A DNA stretch of 64,000 nt from an uncultured Collinsella sp. (GCA_900541195.1 UQIY01000001.1:1-64000); one strand, 5' to 3'. Positions 1-7,969 are shown, numbered from the stretch's first letter. Numbers and translations: made by a program. Notes: generated by a model not told the origin, from the letters alone.

Positions 1-82
1 TCTTGAGCCAGCCCCAAGTGGCGGCCGGCATAGCGTTGACCTGCTCGAGCGTGGTAGCAGCGGTGTTGGTTTCCTGTTTCAT
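1..82 (-). CDS. sufD: SufD, Fe-S cluster assembly scaffold subunit (partial, N-terminus only)
   Basis: Only the first 27 codons lie in the window; the gene continues past base 1. The ATG (82-80) overlaps the last base of the sufB TAA stop, so translation is probably coupled. The start reads MKQETNTAATTLEQ, followed by a Met-Pro-Ala-Ala-Thr-Trp stretch like the N-terminus of SufD proteins. SufD normally forms the SufBCD scaffold with SufB and the ATPase SufC. The assignment rests mainly on its place directly after sufC-sufB, since too little sequence is present for domain evidence. Confidence 0.75.
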   Translation of the reverse strand, partial: MKQETNTAATTLEQVNAMPAATWGWLK

Positions 83-1494
83 TATCCGATCGCTCCTTCC
101 ATCTCGAGCTTGATCAGGTTGTTCATCTCGACGGCGTACTCAAGCGGCAGCTCCTTGGAGACCGGGTTGGCAAAGCCGTTGACGATCATGGTGCGGGCCT
201 CTTCCTCCGATATGCCGCGGCTCATCAGGTAGAACACCTTGTCGTCGCCGATGCGGCCGATGGTGGCCTCGTGGCCGATGTCGACGTTCTTGGCGCGGAT
301 GTCCATGGCGGGGATGGTATCGGAGCGGCTCTGGTCGTCGAGCATCAGCGACTGGCAGCTCACGGTTGCTTTGGAACCTTCGGCCTTAGGCGTGGCCACG
401 ATGGAGCTGCGGAAGGTCTGGATGCCGCCGCTCTTGGAGATACCCTTGGTCTCGACGGTTGCCGAGGTGTCGGGCGCGTTGAGCACGACCTTGCAGCCGG
501 TATCGAGGTTCTGGCCGGCGCCGGCAAAGGTAATGCCGGTAAAGCTCGAGCGGGCGCGACGGCCGTTGAGCACGCTCATGGGGTAGAGGTAGCCCACGTG
601 GCTGCCGAAGGAGCCGCTGATCCACTCGATGTCGCCGTCCTCGTCCACGCGCGCACGCTTGGTGTTAAGGTTGTACATGTTCTTGGACCAGTTCTCGATG
701 GTCGAGTATCGCAGGTGCGCACGCTTGCCCACAAAGAGCTCCACAGCGCCGGCGTGGAGGTTGGCCACGTTGTACTTGGGTGCGGAGCAGCCCTCGATAA
801 AGTGCAGGTCGGCGTCGTCCTCGACGATGATGAGCGTGTGCTCAAACTGGCCGGCGCCCTTGGCGTTGAGGCGGAAGTAGCTCTGCAGCGGAAAATCGAG
901 CTTGGTGCCCTTGGGCACGTAGACAAACGAGCCGCCCGACCACACGGCACCGTGCAGTGCCGCAAACTTGTGGTCGGTGGGCGGGATGAGCGTCATAAAC
1001 TTCTCGTGGATGAGCGGCTCCCACTGCGGGTCGTGCAGGGCCTCTTCGATGCCGGAGTAGACGATGCCCATCTTGGACGCGGTGTCCTGCATGTTGTGGT
1101 AGACCAGCTCGGAGTCGTACTGCGCGCCGACGCCCGCCAGGTAGCTGCGCTCTGCCTCGGGGATGCCCAGGCGCTCAAAGGTGTTCTTGATGTCGTCGGG
1201 CACCGACTCCCAGTCGTGCTTTTGGTCGGTGTTGGGCTTGACGTAGGTGACGATGTTGTCCATGTCCAGGCCCTCGATGGAGGGGCCCCACGTCGGGTCG
1301 GGGAAACGATTGAAGATCTCGAGGGACTTGAGGCGCAGGTCGAGCATCCACTGCGGCTCGTCCTTCTTGGCGCTGATCTCGCGCACGATGTCGGGCGTGA
1401 TGCCGGCGTCGAGGCGCTCGAATCCCTCCTCGCCATAGGTGAAGTCGTAGAGGCTGCGGTCGATGTCCGCAACCTCGGTGCGGTTCTTGGTCAT
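82..1494 (-). CDS. sufB: SufB, Fe-S cluster assembly scaffold protein
   Basis: 470 aa, the usual SufB length. SufB is the scaffold on which sulfur and iron are assembled before transfer to apoproteins; it acts in the cytosol in a complex with SufC and SufD. Recognisable family segments are the N-terminal YLAGVGAQYDSE region, the WSGGSFVYVPKG stretch and the C-terminal beta-helix segment with GHEATIGRIGDDKVFYLMSRG, which continues into the EEARTMIVNGF core typical of SufB/SufD. The gene starts 12 bases after the sufC stop and its stop overlaps the sufD start, so the three form one minus-strand operon. Transcription probably begins upstream of sufC near 2340-2400. Confidence 0.97.
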   Translation of the reverse strand: MTKNRTEVADIDRSLYDFTYGEEGFERLDAGITPDIVREISAKKDEPQWMLDLRLKSLEIFNRFPDPTWGPSIEGLDMDNIVTYVKPNTDQKHDWESVPDDIKNTFERLGIPEAERSYLAGVGAQYDSELVYHNMQDTASKMGIVYSGIEEALHDPQWEPLIHEKFMTLIPPTDHKFAALHGAVWSGGSFVYVPKGTKLDFPLQSYFRLNAKGAGQFEHTLIIVEDDADLHFIEGCSAPKYNVANLHAGAVELFVGKRAHLRYSTIENWSKNMYNLNTKRARVDEDGDIEWISGSFGSHVGYLYPMSVLNGRRARSSFTGITFAGAGQNLDTGCKVVLNAPDTSATVETKGISKSGGIQTFRSSIVATPKAEGSKATVSCQSLMLDDQSRSDTIPAMDIRAKNVDIGHEATIGRIGDDKVFYLMSRGISEEEARTMIVNGFANPVSKELPLEYAVEMNNLIKLEMEGAIG

Positions 1495-1506
1495 TGCGTC
1501 GCCCCT

Positions 1507-2307
1507 TTACGCCTGCTGCTCGGCAGCGTCGGCTTCGGCCTTGGCGCGTTGCTCGGCGGCCTCGCGCTCGAAGGTCTCAAAACCGTTCTTGTCGATCCAG
1601 GGGATCAGCGAGGCGTCGTCCTCGCGCACAATATGGCCCTTGACCATAACGTGGACGCGGTCGACATCCAGGTGCTCCAGGATGCGCGTGTTGTGCGTGA
1701 TGATGAGCATGGAGCCGTCGCAGCTCTTGCGGTAGGCGTCCATGCCGTGGCTAACGGTGGACAGGGCGTCGACGTCCAGGCCCGAGTCGGTTTCGTCCAG
1801 GATGGCGAGCTTGGGCTGCAGCAGCAGAAGCTGGAGCATCTCGACCTTCTTTTTCTCGCCGCCCGAGAAACCTACGCCCAGCTCGCGGTTGAGGTAGGCG
1901 GTGTCCATGTTGAGCTCGGCCGCGAGCTCCTTGACGCGACGGCGGAACTCCTTGCCCTTCATCTCCAGGCCGGGGCGGCCGGCGATGCTGGCGCGCAAAA
2001 AGCTCGACAGCGGCACGCCCGGGATCTCGACCGGGGCCTGGAAGCTCAGGAACAGGCCGGCGCGCGAACGCTTGTCGGTGGTGAGATCGGTGATGTCTTG
2101 GCCGTCAAAGACGATGCGGCCGTCGTTGACGGTATAGACGGGGTCGCCCATGACCAGGTGGCCGAGGGTGGACTTGCCGGCGCCATTGGGTCCCATCAAC
2201 ACGTGGGTCTCGCCGGCGGCGACGTTGAGGTTGACGTTGTGGAGGATGGTCTTTTCGTCCACGGAGGCGGTCAGACCTTCGATGGAAAGCAGCGGATTTG
2301 CGCTCAT
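1507..2307 (-). CDS. sufC: SufC, Fe-S assembly ABC-type ATPase
   Basis: 266 aa cytosolic ATPase that energises the SufBCD scaffold. The Walker A motif (GPNGAGKST), the signature (FSGGEKKK) and the Walker B motif (LAILDETDSGLD) are all present and match SufC rather than transporter ATPases. I chose the ATG at 2307 (MSANPLLSIEGL) because a GAGAGGGA ribosome site lies just upstream; the longer frame from 2337 would add ten residues with no family match and a poor site. It is the first gene of the suf operon and is divergent from an Rrf2 regulator, the usual arrangement for self-regulated suf systems. Confidence 0.96.
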   Translation of the reverse strand: MSANPLLSIEGLTASVDEKTILHNVNLNVAAGETHVLMGPNGAGKSTLGHLVMGDPVYTVNDGRIVFDGQDITDLTTDKRSRAGLFLSFQAPVEIPGVPLSSFLRASIAGRPGLEMKGKEFRRRVKELAAELNMDTAYLNRELGVGFSGGEKKKVEMLQLLLLQPKLAILDETDSGLDVDALSTVSHGMDAYRKSCDGSMLIITHNTRILEHLDVDRVHVMVKGHIVREDDASLIPWIDKNGFETFEREAAEQRAKAEADAAEQQA

Positions 2308-2391
2308 GCTGTCCCTCTCTGTATATGGTGTACTCATAGGTGTACTAAACCCTAGGAATCTTCTCGGAATAAAGTTACTATGGGTTCGGCG

Positions 2392-2415
2392 TTAGTCAAG
2401 GGAAAACCCGACTAA
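2392..2415. promoter_or_regulatory. Palindrome in the suf/Rrf2 intergenic region, candidate Rrf2 operator
   Basis: TTAGTC, two A, GGG, AAAA, CCC, GACTAA: outer 6-bp and inner 3-bp inverted arms. It overlaps a minus-strand TTGACT (2394-2399) that could be the -35 element of the suf promoter. The position and symmetry suit a repressor site for the neighbouring Rrf2 protein; this is inference, since the sequence does not match a consensus I can verify. Confidence 0.4.
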
Positions 2416-2479
2416 TCCACTCGACTTTTTAGATGTGGGACATAATAATCAGGTTTGTTTGCCCCGCGTGCATAAGATT

Positions 2480-2512
2480 TGGGACAAACACTCCTGGGTT
2501 TTTGTCCCAGGA
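2480..2512. promoter_or_regulatory. Overlapping inverted repeats just upstream of the Rrf2 gene
   Basis: Two mutually exclusive pairings: TGGGACAAA (2480-2488) with TTTGTCCCA (2501-2509), and TCCTGGG (2492-2498) with CCCAGGA (2506-2512). They end about 18 bases before the start codon, so they lie in the promoter or the 5' leader. Either an operator for autoregulation or alternative leader hairpins is possible; the sequence alone does not decide. Confidence 0.35.
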
Positions 2513-2529
2513 ACAACGGGAGGGTAGGT

Positions 2530-2961
2530 ATGCTCATTTCTTCTAAGGGCCGCTATGCCCTCCGACTGATGATCTATATCGCAGCGCTTGGTGATACCGA
2601 GGGCAAGATTGCCCTGCGCGAGGTCGCCGACCGCGAGCATATCTCACAAAAGTATCTGGAGCAGTTGGTTCGTCCGCTTATGAAAGCGGGCCTGCTTAAG
2701 AGCGTGCGCGGCAAGGGCGGCGGCTACATGATGGCCAAGGACCCCGCCGAGGTGCGTGCCGGCGACATCCTGCGTGCCGTTGAGGGCAGCACGGCTCCGG
2801 TGGCGTGCGATGGCATCGACAACAGCTGTACTCGCAGCGACCTTTGCTCGACCGTCAAGTTCTGGCGCGGTCTGGACGACGTGATCGAAAAGTATGTCGA
2901 CGGCGTGACCCTGGCCGACCTAGCCGCCGTCCCTGAGATCAACTTTGACATTAAGCTGTAG
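2530..2961 (+). CDS. Rrf2-family transcriptional regulator (IscR/SufR-like), probable suf regulator
   Basis: 143 aa. The N-terminal winged helix starts MLISSKGRYALRLMIYIA and contains the family-typical EHISQKYLEQLV recognition helix and a GKGGGYMMAK wing. A Cys cluster near residues 93-107 (C, six residues, C, five residues, C) resembles the Fe-S ligands of IscR-type sensors. The ATG at 2530 follows GGGAGGGTAGGT, a strong ribosome site; a longer frame from 2479 has none. Divergence from sufCBD suggests it senses Fe-S status and controls that operon. The ligand state and the operator are inferred. Confidence 0.92.
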   Translation: MLISSKGRYALRLMIYIAALGDTEGKIALREVADREHISQKYLEQLVRPLMKAGLLKSVRGKGGGYMMAKDPAEVRAGDILRAVEGSTAPVACDGIDNSCTRSDLCSTVKFWRGLDDVIEKYVDGVTLADLAAVPEINFDIKL

Positions 2962-3015
2962 CTCGAGCGCAATTCCTTAAGATTTCGCGGAGGGTTGTTG
3001 CCGTTTACCGAGTGA

Positions 3016-3029
3016 TTGTTGTGCAACAA
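3016..3029. promoter_or_regulatory. TTGTTG-TG-CAACAA inverted repeat upstream of the anchored wall protein
   Basis: Six-base inverted arms separated by TG, in the 139-bp gap before the gene at 3101. Nearly the same motif recurs at 4807-4820. Shared occurrence upstream of two consecutive genes suggests a common regulator site; chance has not been excluded. Confidence 0.25.
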
Positions 3030-3100
3030 CGGGCGAGCTGTAATACTTAAATCCATCTTTGCAAACTGCACTTTAACTACACCAATGCAGGGAGGATCTT

Positions 3101-4741
3101 ATGCAGCCCAAGCATTCCGCCATTGTCGCGGGTCTTACGTTGGCGCTTTCGTTTGGCGTCGTTGCCGTGCCTGCGACCGCTATGGCCGAGGAGCCCACGC
3201 CGGGCGTTGCCTCGGATGCCACCGATATCGATAAGGGCCTCTACACTCAGCAGTCTTTCTCGGGCGTGCTGAGGTCGGTTCAGGGCGTTTCGTTTGTCAA
3301 CGTGACCGACGAGATGAAGTACTTCACCAAATATGAGAGCCACGGCAACTATAACCAGGGCTTTTCGTATGGCGACGGCTATAACGCGCTGGGCTATTAC
3401 CAGTTCGACCGCCGTTGGTCGCTCATTCCGTTTATGAAGCAGGTCTACAACTACGATTCTGCCAAGTACGGCATGCTTAAGGCCGCGATCGATCGCGGTG
3501 GCGAGATCTCTAACGCGAATAACCCCATGTATGCGAACGGGCAGTTCACCGAGCTGGGCCGCATTGCGCAGGAGGCCTTCCAGGGCGCTTATAACACCGA
3601 CCCTGCCGAGTTCTCGGCGCTGCAGGATGCGTATGCATATAACTCGTACTATGCGGTGACCGAGGCGTGGCTCAAGGACGCGCTTGGCATTGACATTTCC
3701 GGCCGTGCCGACTGCGTCAAGGGCATGGTGTGGAGTATTACCAACATGTGCGGCACCGGTGGCTGCCAGGACTTTTTCCGTTGGGCAAATCTCTCCAACA
3801 ACATGACTGACCGCGAGTTTGTGACGGCGCTTTCGGGCAGCGTGGTTGATAACGTGGCGCGCAAGTATTCGAGTCAGCCTCAGTACCATGAGGGGTGGAA
3901 GAATCGCTACAAGAACGAGCTTAAGGACTGTCTGGTCTACATTGCCGAGGACGAGGCTGCCGCGGCAACGCCCGTGGAGCCTGAGCCCACGCCGGCGCCC
4001 GGCCCGAGCATGGCGCCCGCCGCTCCCGCTGCGCCGACGCCTGATACCGATGGCGATGCGGGCGATAGCGGCGATACGGATGCGCCCTCGACCGATACGG
4101 GCAGTGGTGATGCCGGTAATGGTGGGGCTGCGTCTGGTGACATTGTTTCTGGTGATGTTTCGAGCGATTCGTCGACTTCTGGCTCCGATGGCGCTACGGA
4201 TGGCACGACTTCTGGCTCTACCGATGCAGGTGCTTCCAGCGGCGCTGGCGATTCCTCTGCCGATGCTGGCTCCTCTAATGATTCTGGCTCCGATGCTTCC
4301 GAGGACGGTTCTAACGAGGGCGCCGATGCCGGTGATTCCTCGACAGAAAACAAGCCTTCTGCCGGCGAGCAGCTTGGATCCATGCTGGGATGGTCTTTGA
4401 TGGCGGGCTTTAACGGCGGCTCTTCTTCTGATGAGGGGGCGTCTGACCGGGGTTCCGGCTCCAATGCCAACGGTGCTGCTGATCATTCTGCCGGTGCGGG
4501 CGCGAAGCAGTCCGTCGCCGATGCTCAGAAGACCGGTGACAAGGGCGGCACTACGACCACCGCAACGACTGCCACGACTAAGTCCTCGGGCGGCAACATG
4601 CCCAAGACGGGCGACCTCATCGTTATGGCGAGCCTTGCGAGCGCGAGCCTGGCCACGCTGGGCGCCACGTCTATCGTGAGCGGTAAGCATAAACTTGATC
4701 AGGAGAACAAGGCCGCTGGCGAGGACGGTTCCGAGGAGTAG
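3101..4741 (+). CDS. Secreted, sortase-anchored protein with muramidase-like/VgrG-related domain
   Basis: 546 aa. Residues 1-29 form a signal peptide (Lys/His n-region, hydrophobic core, ATAMA cleavage context). Residues about 60-285 form a globular domain with KYESHGNYNQGFSYGDGYN and ALGYYQFDRRW, which I associate with proteins labelled VgrG-related or peptidoglycan-hydrolase-like in gut Actinobacteria; a Glu in KYESHG is a plausible catalytic residue. Residues about 290-490 are low-complexity Ser/Gly/Asp/Ala linker. An MPKTG sorting motif (500-504) is followed by a hydrophobic span and a Lys/His patch. The tail after that patch (about 20 mostly polar, acidic residues) is longer than usual. 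It probably acts at the cell wall. The start follows GGGAGGATCTT. Enzymatic activity is inferred. Confidence 0.75.
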   Translation: MQPKHSAIVAGLTLALSFGVVAVPATAMAEEPTPGVASDATDIDKGLYTQQSFSGVLRSVQGVSFVNVTDEMKYFTKYESHGNYNQGFSYGDGYNALGYYQFDRRWSLIPFMKQVYNYDSAKYGMLKAAIDRGGEISNANNPMYANGQFTELGRIAQEAFQGAYNTDPAEFSALQDAYAYNSYYAVTEAWLKDALGIDISGRADCVKGMVWSITNMCGTGGCQDFFRWANLSNNMTDREFVTALSGSVVDNVARKYSSQPQYHEGWKNRYKNELKDCLVYIAEDEAAAATPVEPEPTPAPGPSMAPAAPAAPTPDTDGDAGDSGDTDAPSTDTGSGDAGNGGAASGDIVSGDVSSDSSTSGSDGATDGTTSGSTDAGASSGAGDSSADAGSSNDSGSDASEDGSNEGADAGDSSTENKPSAGEQLGSMLGWSLMAGFNGGSSSDEGASDRGSGSNANGAADHSAGAGAKQSVADAQKTGDKGGTTTTATTATTKSSGGNMPKTGDLIVMASLASASLATLGATSIVSGKHKLDQENKAAGEDGSEE

Positions 4742-4776
4742 CTTCTCGGTTGCTGAATAACTAAAGAGTTGGGACG

Positions 4777-4808
4777 GGGTCCGGCGCGAATGCATCGGGC
4801 CCTGTTTT
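4777..4808 (+). terminator. Probable intrinsic terminator after the anchored wall protein
   Basis: GGGTCCG (4777-4783) pairs with CGGGCCC (4796-4802) allowing one G-T pair, followed by TGTTTTGTT. It begins with TTGGGACGGGG, the same core found in the long palindromes at 42968 and 51731, so it may be a half-copy of that repeat family. Confidence 0.45.
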
Positions 4809-4820
4809 GTTGTGCAACGA
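4807..4820. promoter_or_regulatory. Second copy of the TTGTTGTGCAAC motif
   Basis: TTGTTGTGCAACGA differs from the site at 3016-3029 only at the penultimate-but-one position. It lies in the 200-bp gap before the ATPase-like gene at 4943 and overlaps the tail of the predicted terminator, so part of its T-rich sequence may have another role. Confidence 0.22.
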
Positions 4821-4942
4821 TTAGTTATGCCCCCTCACACCCCATGTTGCTACCGTTGCCCGATATGTTTGCGCGCTACATCAGTACGTGAGAGGCCGTC
4901 ATTACAATTGGAATCGTGCTGCGATTTAGGGGGAACGTTGCA

Positions 4943-6739
4943 ATGTCTGAACAGGCAAATAATGGTTGTGCTGCCGGCTTTGGCGTACGTCTAATCGGCT
5001 GTACCGACGATGTGGTTTTGCCCATCGGCATGCACGACTATGCGGAGGCTCTTGGTTGCTGCGCGCTGGTCGACAAGACTATGTTTATTGCCGATATGCT
5101 GGATTGCGATGCGTCCGTTATGGTGTGCTGCCGACCCGAGGGTTTTGGCAAAAGCATGAACTTGTCGATGCTCAAGGCTTTTCTGGAGCATCCCGTGGTT
5201 GGTCATGCTTGCTGGAGCTTGTTTGCCGAAACTCAGATTTGGGATGCGGACGGCGGGCGCTATCGGGGCGAGTACGCCTGCTATCCGGTGATATCGCTGG
5301 ACTTTTCTGGCGCTGCGAGGCCTGGCGCCGCTGTTGCCGACGTCGTGCGCGATACTCTTTCGGGCGAATGCGCTCGTCTGTTGGCGCTCTTGGAGGCTCC
5401 GGATTTAACACGAGATAAGGTGCGTCACATCGAACGCGTTGCGCGTGGCGTGGCGAGCGCGGACGAGGTTGGCTCGGTGCTCGGTGTGCTCATTGAGCTG
5501 CTGGAGATGGCCTGCGATGAGCAGGTTGTATTGCTCGTTGATGGGTACGACGCGGCGTGGTCGCCCAGCGCGAGCGCGAGGGACGCTTCCGGCGCCGGTC
5601 CGGCGGAGCTGCTCGATCGTGTGCTGTTCGACGCCATTGCCACCGCGGGCCATTCGCTACGGTTGACGTGTCTGATGGGGGAGCGTCCCGGTTCTGCCGA
5701 AGCGGCGCTTTCTTTGCGCGGTTGCTCGTATTGTCTTTCGACGCCCCTTTCGACGTGGTGCGACCGTTGGTTCGGCTTTTCGGATGCCGAGGTCGAGGCT
5801 CTGCTGAATCATGCTGGGCGCGAGGAACACCTTGATGATGCGCGTGAATGGCTCGAGGGATATCGGTTTGGCAGGGCCTATTGCTCGAGTCCGGCGCGTG
5901 TGATCGGTTTTCTGGACCGAGGCTGCACGGCGCCTGTGCGAGCCGATCTGTATGGGTATGCCGATTGCCTAAGTAGAGTAGTTTGTGACTGGAATCTTGA
6001 TCGCCTTTCGGCTCTGTTCGATTTGCTCGAGGCCCATGGATGCGTTGAGGTCCCAGTCTGTTTGGGTGCTGCGGGGCTAGAGGCCTCGTCTGATGATGGC
6101 CTGTGGACGGCGCTGTATCTGTCCGGTTTCCTGACGACTGATATGACTGAAGAACCGGAGCATGACAGCTGCTCCCGTGCTCTGCGGTTGCCCAATAACG
6201 AGCTTCGCCAGACCTTTCGTCTGGTGATTATTGATTGGTTTGAGCGTGCTGCCGAGGACGTTCGAGACGTCGATGCGTTTCGAGACGGGTTGTGCCGTGG
6301 GGACGAGGATGCGGTAAAGCGGGCGTTAGACCGCATCCTGGGAGATGCGGGAATCGGTGTGAACAACCCAGATGCGCAGCTGCCATATCACCTGCTCTTG
6401 CAGGGGCTCTGCTTTGGATTGCCGGGCTATGCCAATCCTGCCTCGAGGCGAAAGCGTGGCGCGGATCGCTGGGACATCCAGGTATTTCCTACGGGCACCG
6501 TGTTTGACGTGGCAGACACGATCGGCATGCTCGACGAGCGTCCGCTGATAACGGTCAACATGATGTATGACCCCGGCGTAGACGCGCTCGGCCTGGAGCT
6601 GCTGGCCGTTCAGGCACTGCTCGACATAGAGCGCGACGGCATCGACAAGATTCGCGTACCGCGACCCGGTGTGGGCCGCATGCGCTGGGGATTCGGGTTT
6701 GACGGGTGTCGTGTGGCAGCGGTGTGCCAGCGGCTGTAG
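4943..6739 (+). CDS. AAA-ATPase-like protein with degenerate C-terminal nuclease-like region (DUF1703 type)
   Basis: 598 aa. The family pattern starts about residue 10 (LPIGMHDYAEAL and a DKTMFIADML stretch) and is followed by the Walker A-like RPEGFGKSMNLSML, with Lys70. A hydrophobic VVLLVDGYDAAW is the Walker B-like element. This order matches the abundant AAA_ATPase-like/DUF1703 proteins of gut bacteria, whose role is poorly known. The C-terminal part contains a YHLLLQGLCFGL stretch where the family usually has a PD-(D/E)XK-like nuclease fold, but the expected SNRESGxGRxD-type core is replaced by NPASRRKRGADRWDI, so nuclease activity is doubtful. ATG 4943 follows AGGGGGAA; a GTG nine codons upstream lies before it. 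Confidence 0.75.
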   Translation: MSEQANNGCAAGFGVRLIGCTDDVVLPIGMHDYAEALGCCALVDKTMFIADMLDCDASVMVCCRPEGFGKSMNLSMLKAFLEHPVVGHACWSLFAETQIWDADGGRYRGEYACYPVISLDFSGAARPGAAVADVVRDTLSGECARLLALLEAPDLTRDKVRHIERVARGVASADEVGSVLGVLIELLEMACDEQVVLLVDGYDAAWSPSASARDASGAGPAELLDRVLFDAIATAGHSLRLTCLMGERPGSAEAALSLRGCSYCLSTPLSTWCDRWFGFSDAEVEALLNHAGREEHLDDAREWLEGYRFGRAYCSSPARVIGFLDRGCTAPVRADLYGYADCLSRVVCDWNLDRLSALFDLLEAHGCVEVPVCLGAAGLEASSDDGLWTALYLSGFLTTDMTEEPEHDSCSRALRLPNNELRQTFRLVIIDWFERAAEDVRDVDAFRDGLCRGDEDAVKRALDRILGDAGIGVNNPDAQLPYHLLLQGLCFGLPGYANPASRRKRGADRWDIQVFPTGTVFDVADTIGMLDERPLITVNMMYDPGVDALGLELLAVQALLDIERDGIDKIRVPRPGVGRMRWGFGFDGCRVAAVCQRL

Positions 6740-6748
6740 GGGTGTCCG

Positions 6749-7768
6749 CTACTCTGCGTCCTTCATGGGCGGCATGGGCTTCCAGTTGGGATCTTTGATG
6801 ATCTTGCGAGCGTCTTTCATGCCACGGCGCAGCGCCGGGATGCCGGTCTTAAAGCACTTGTCGACCGCTGCCAGACGAATGAACTCCTTGCAAAAGGTTG
6901 CGGCATTGCCCAGGCGGAACAGCATGGGGTGGTAGTCACCGTAGATCTGCATGTAGCGGGCCAAAAAGCCGCGATTGCGCATGATGTAGTAGCGGTTGGT
7001 GTCGCTCGTGGAGTTAAGCTGGCGTTTGCCGGCGATGTCCCAGTTAGAGACGGCGCGGGCGCGCTTGAGCACCACGTCGGCAACCACGGCGGCGGGGAAG
7101 TGCTGGCTCGCAACATAGCCGTAGCAGGCATCGTCGCCGTAGATGAAAAAGCGCGCATCGGGCAGGCCGATTTGGTCGACTACGCGGCGCGAGAACAGGC
7201 CGCCTTCAAAGCACAGCTGGTTCATGGTGCGGTAGCCCTCGGGGCCCAGGTCCCACTTAGCGATGGGGTTGGGGATACCAAGCGAAAGGATGAGCTGGTA
7301 CTGCCAAAAGAAGGCGCCACCGTCGAAGTCCAGGCGCGAACCCTGGATGACGTCGTAGCGGTCCGTCCATTTGGCCAGGCGCTCAATTCCCTCGGGGATA
7401 ACGAGCACGTCGTCGTCCATGACCCAAAACCACTGCGCGCCCAGGTCGTAGGCGCGCTTGGTGCCAGCGGAGAAGCCACCTGCGCCGCCACCGTTTTCAA
7501 GCTGCGGGTCGTAGATGACACGGTCGGTGCCGCCTTGTGCATCTGGCTGGTCAGTGTCGATGCCCCACAGGTTGGCGAGGCGCTCGTTGAATGCGGCGCA
7601 CATGGCCTCGGTCTCGCGTGAATTCTCGTTGTCGACGATCACGATACGCCAAGGCGTTGCCGTGAGCTCGGTCATGGAGTCGAACAGGTTGGCCAGAAGC
7701 TCCTGGCGCTTATAGGTGACGACGACGATGGCAAGCTTGTCGATGGGAGCGGGAAGGGTGGAAGTCAT
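6749..7768 (-). CDS. GT2 glycosyltransferase, galactofuranosyltransferase (GlfT)-like
   Basis: 339 aa cytosolic enzyme. It opens with the GT-A Rossmann segment LAIVVVTYKRQELL and has the NGGGAGGFSAG motif followed by an FWVMDDDV metal-binding triplet, a combination typical of GlfT1/GlfT2-like and rhamnosyl GT2 enzymes. A GDD acidic motif (YGDDACYGY) supplies a candidate catalytic base. It is the only minus-strand gene at this end of the polysaccharide locus and converges on the ATPase-like gene with nine bases between stops. The sugar donor cannot be fixed from sequence; UDP-galactofuranose or dTDP-rhamnose are candidates. Confidence 0.85.
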   Translation of the reverse strand: MTSTLPAPIDKLAIVVVTYKRQELLANLFDSMTELTATPWRIVIVDNENSRETEAMCAAFNERLANLWGIDTDQPDAQGGTDRVIYDPQLENGGGAGGFSAGTKRAYDLGAQWFWVMDDDVLVIPEGIERLAKWTDRYDVIQGSRLDFDGGAFFWQYQLILSLGIPNPIAKWDLGPEGYRTMNQLCFEGGLFSRRVVDQIGLPDARFFIYGDDACYGYVASQHFPAAVVADVVLKRARAVSNWDIAGKRQLNSTSDTNRYYIMRNRGFLARYMQIYGDYHPMLFRLGNAATFCKEFIRLAAVDKCFKTGIPALRRGMKDARKIIKDPNWKPMPPMKDAE

Positions 7769-7783
7769 GGGGAATATATCCTT

Positions 7784-7969
7784 TCACGCGTGGCGGGCGA
7801 GCGCCGCACGGAAGCTATCGAATGCGTCGTTTGGACGGCACCTATTGTAAAGGGTCGCTGCGCCATGTTGGCAAGGTTTGAATAAAACGCAGGAACCTGC
7901 CATGGGCGTGGCGACCGCGATTAAGCGCAGCGCTTCGATGACTATGTTGCGTGCGGCTTTGTGCTGCAT
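7784..7969 (-). CDS. Small hypothetical ORF, possibly a remnant of an acyltransferase gene
   Basis: 61 aa, starting MQHKAARNIVIEALRLIAVA after an AAAGGACGTC ribosome site. The opening resembles the first residues of acyltransferase-3 membrane proteins of wall-polysaccharide loci (RNVxIDALRLVAV), but similarity stops near residue 20 and the rest looks like ordinary shadow coding. It could be the 5' scar of a deleted acyltransferase gene, a leader peptide for the glycosyltransferase at 6749-7768, or chance. Not secure. Confidence 0.25.
   Translation of the reverse strand: MQHKAARNIVIEALRLIAVATPMAGSCVLFKPCQHGAATLYNRCRPNDAFDSFRAALARHA

Noticed and set aside
271..2355. Long plus-strand open frame opposite sufB and sufC
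   Set aside because: It mirrors the codon structure of the real genes, has low-complexity Val/Gly/Ala/Asp composition, and no ribosome site or family motif.
3077..4795. 572-aa minus-strand frame opposite the anchored wall protein
   Set aside because: Arg/Ile-rich shadow of the Ser/Gly/Asp linker coding; no domain and no start signal.
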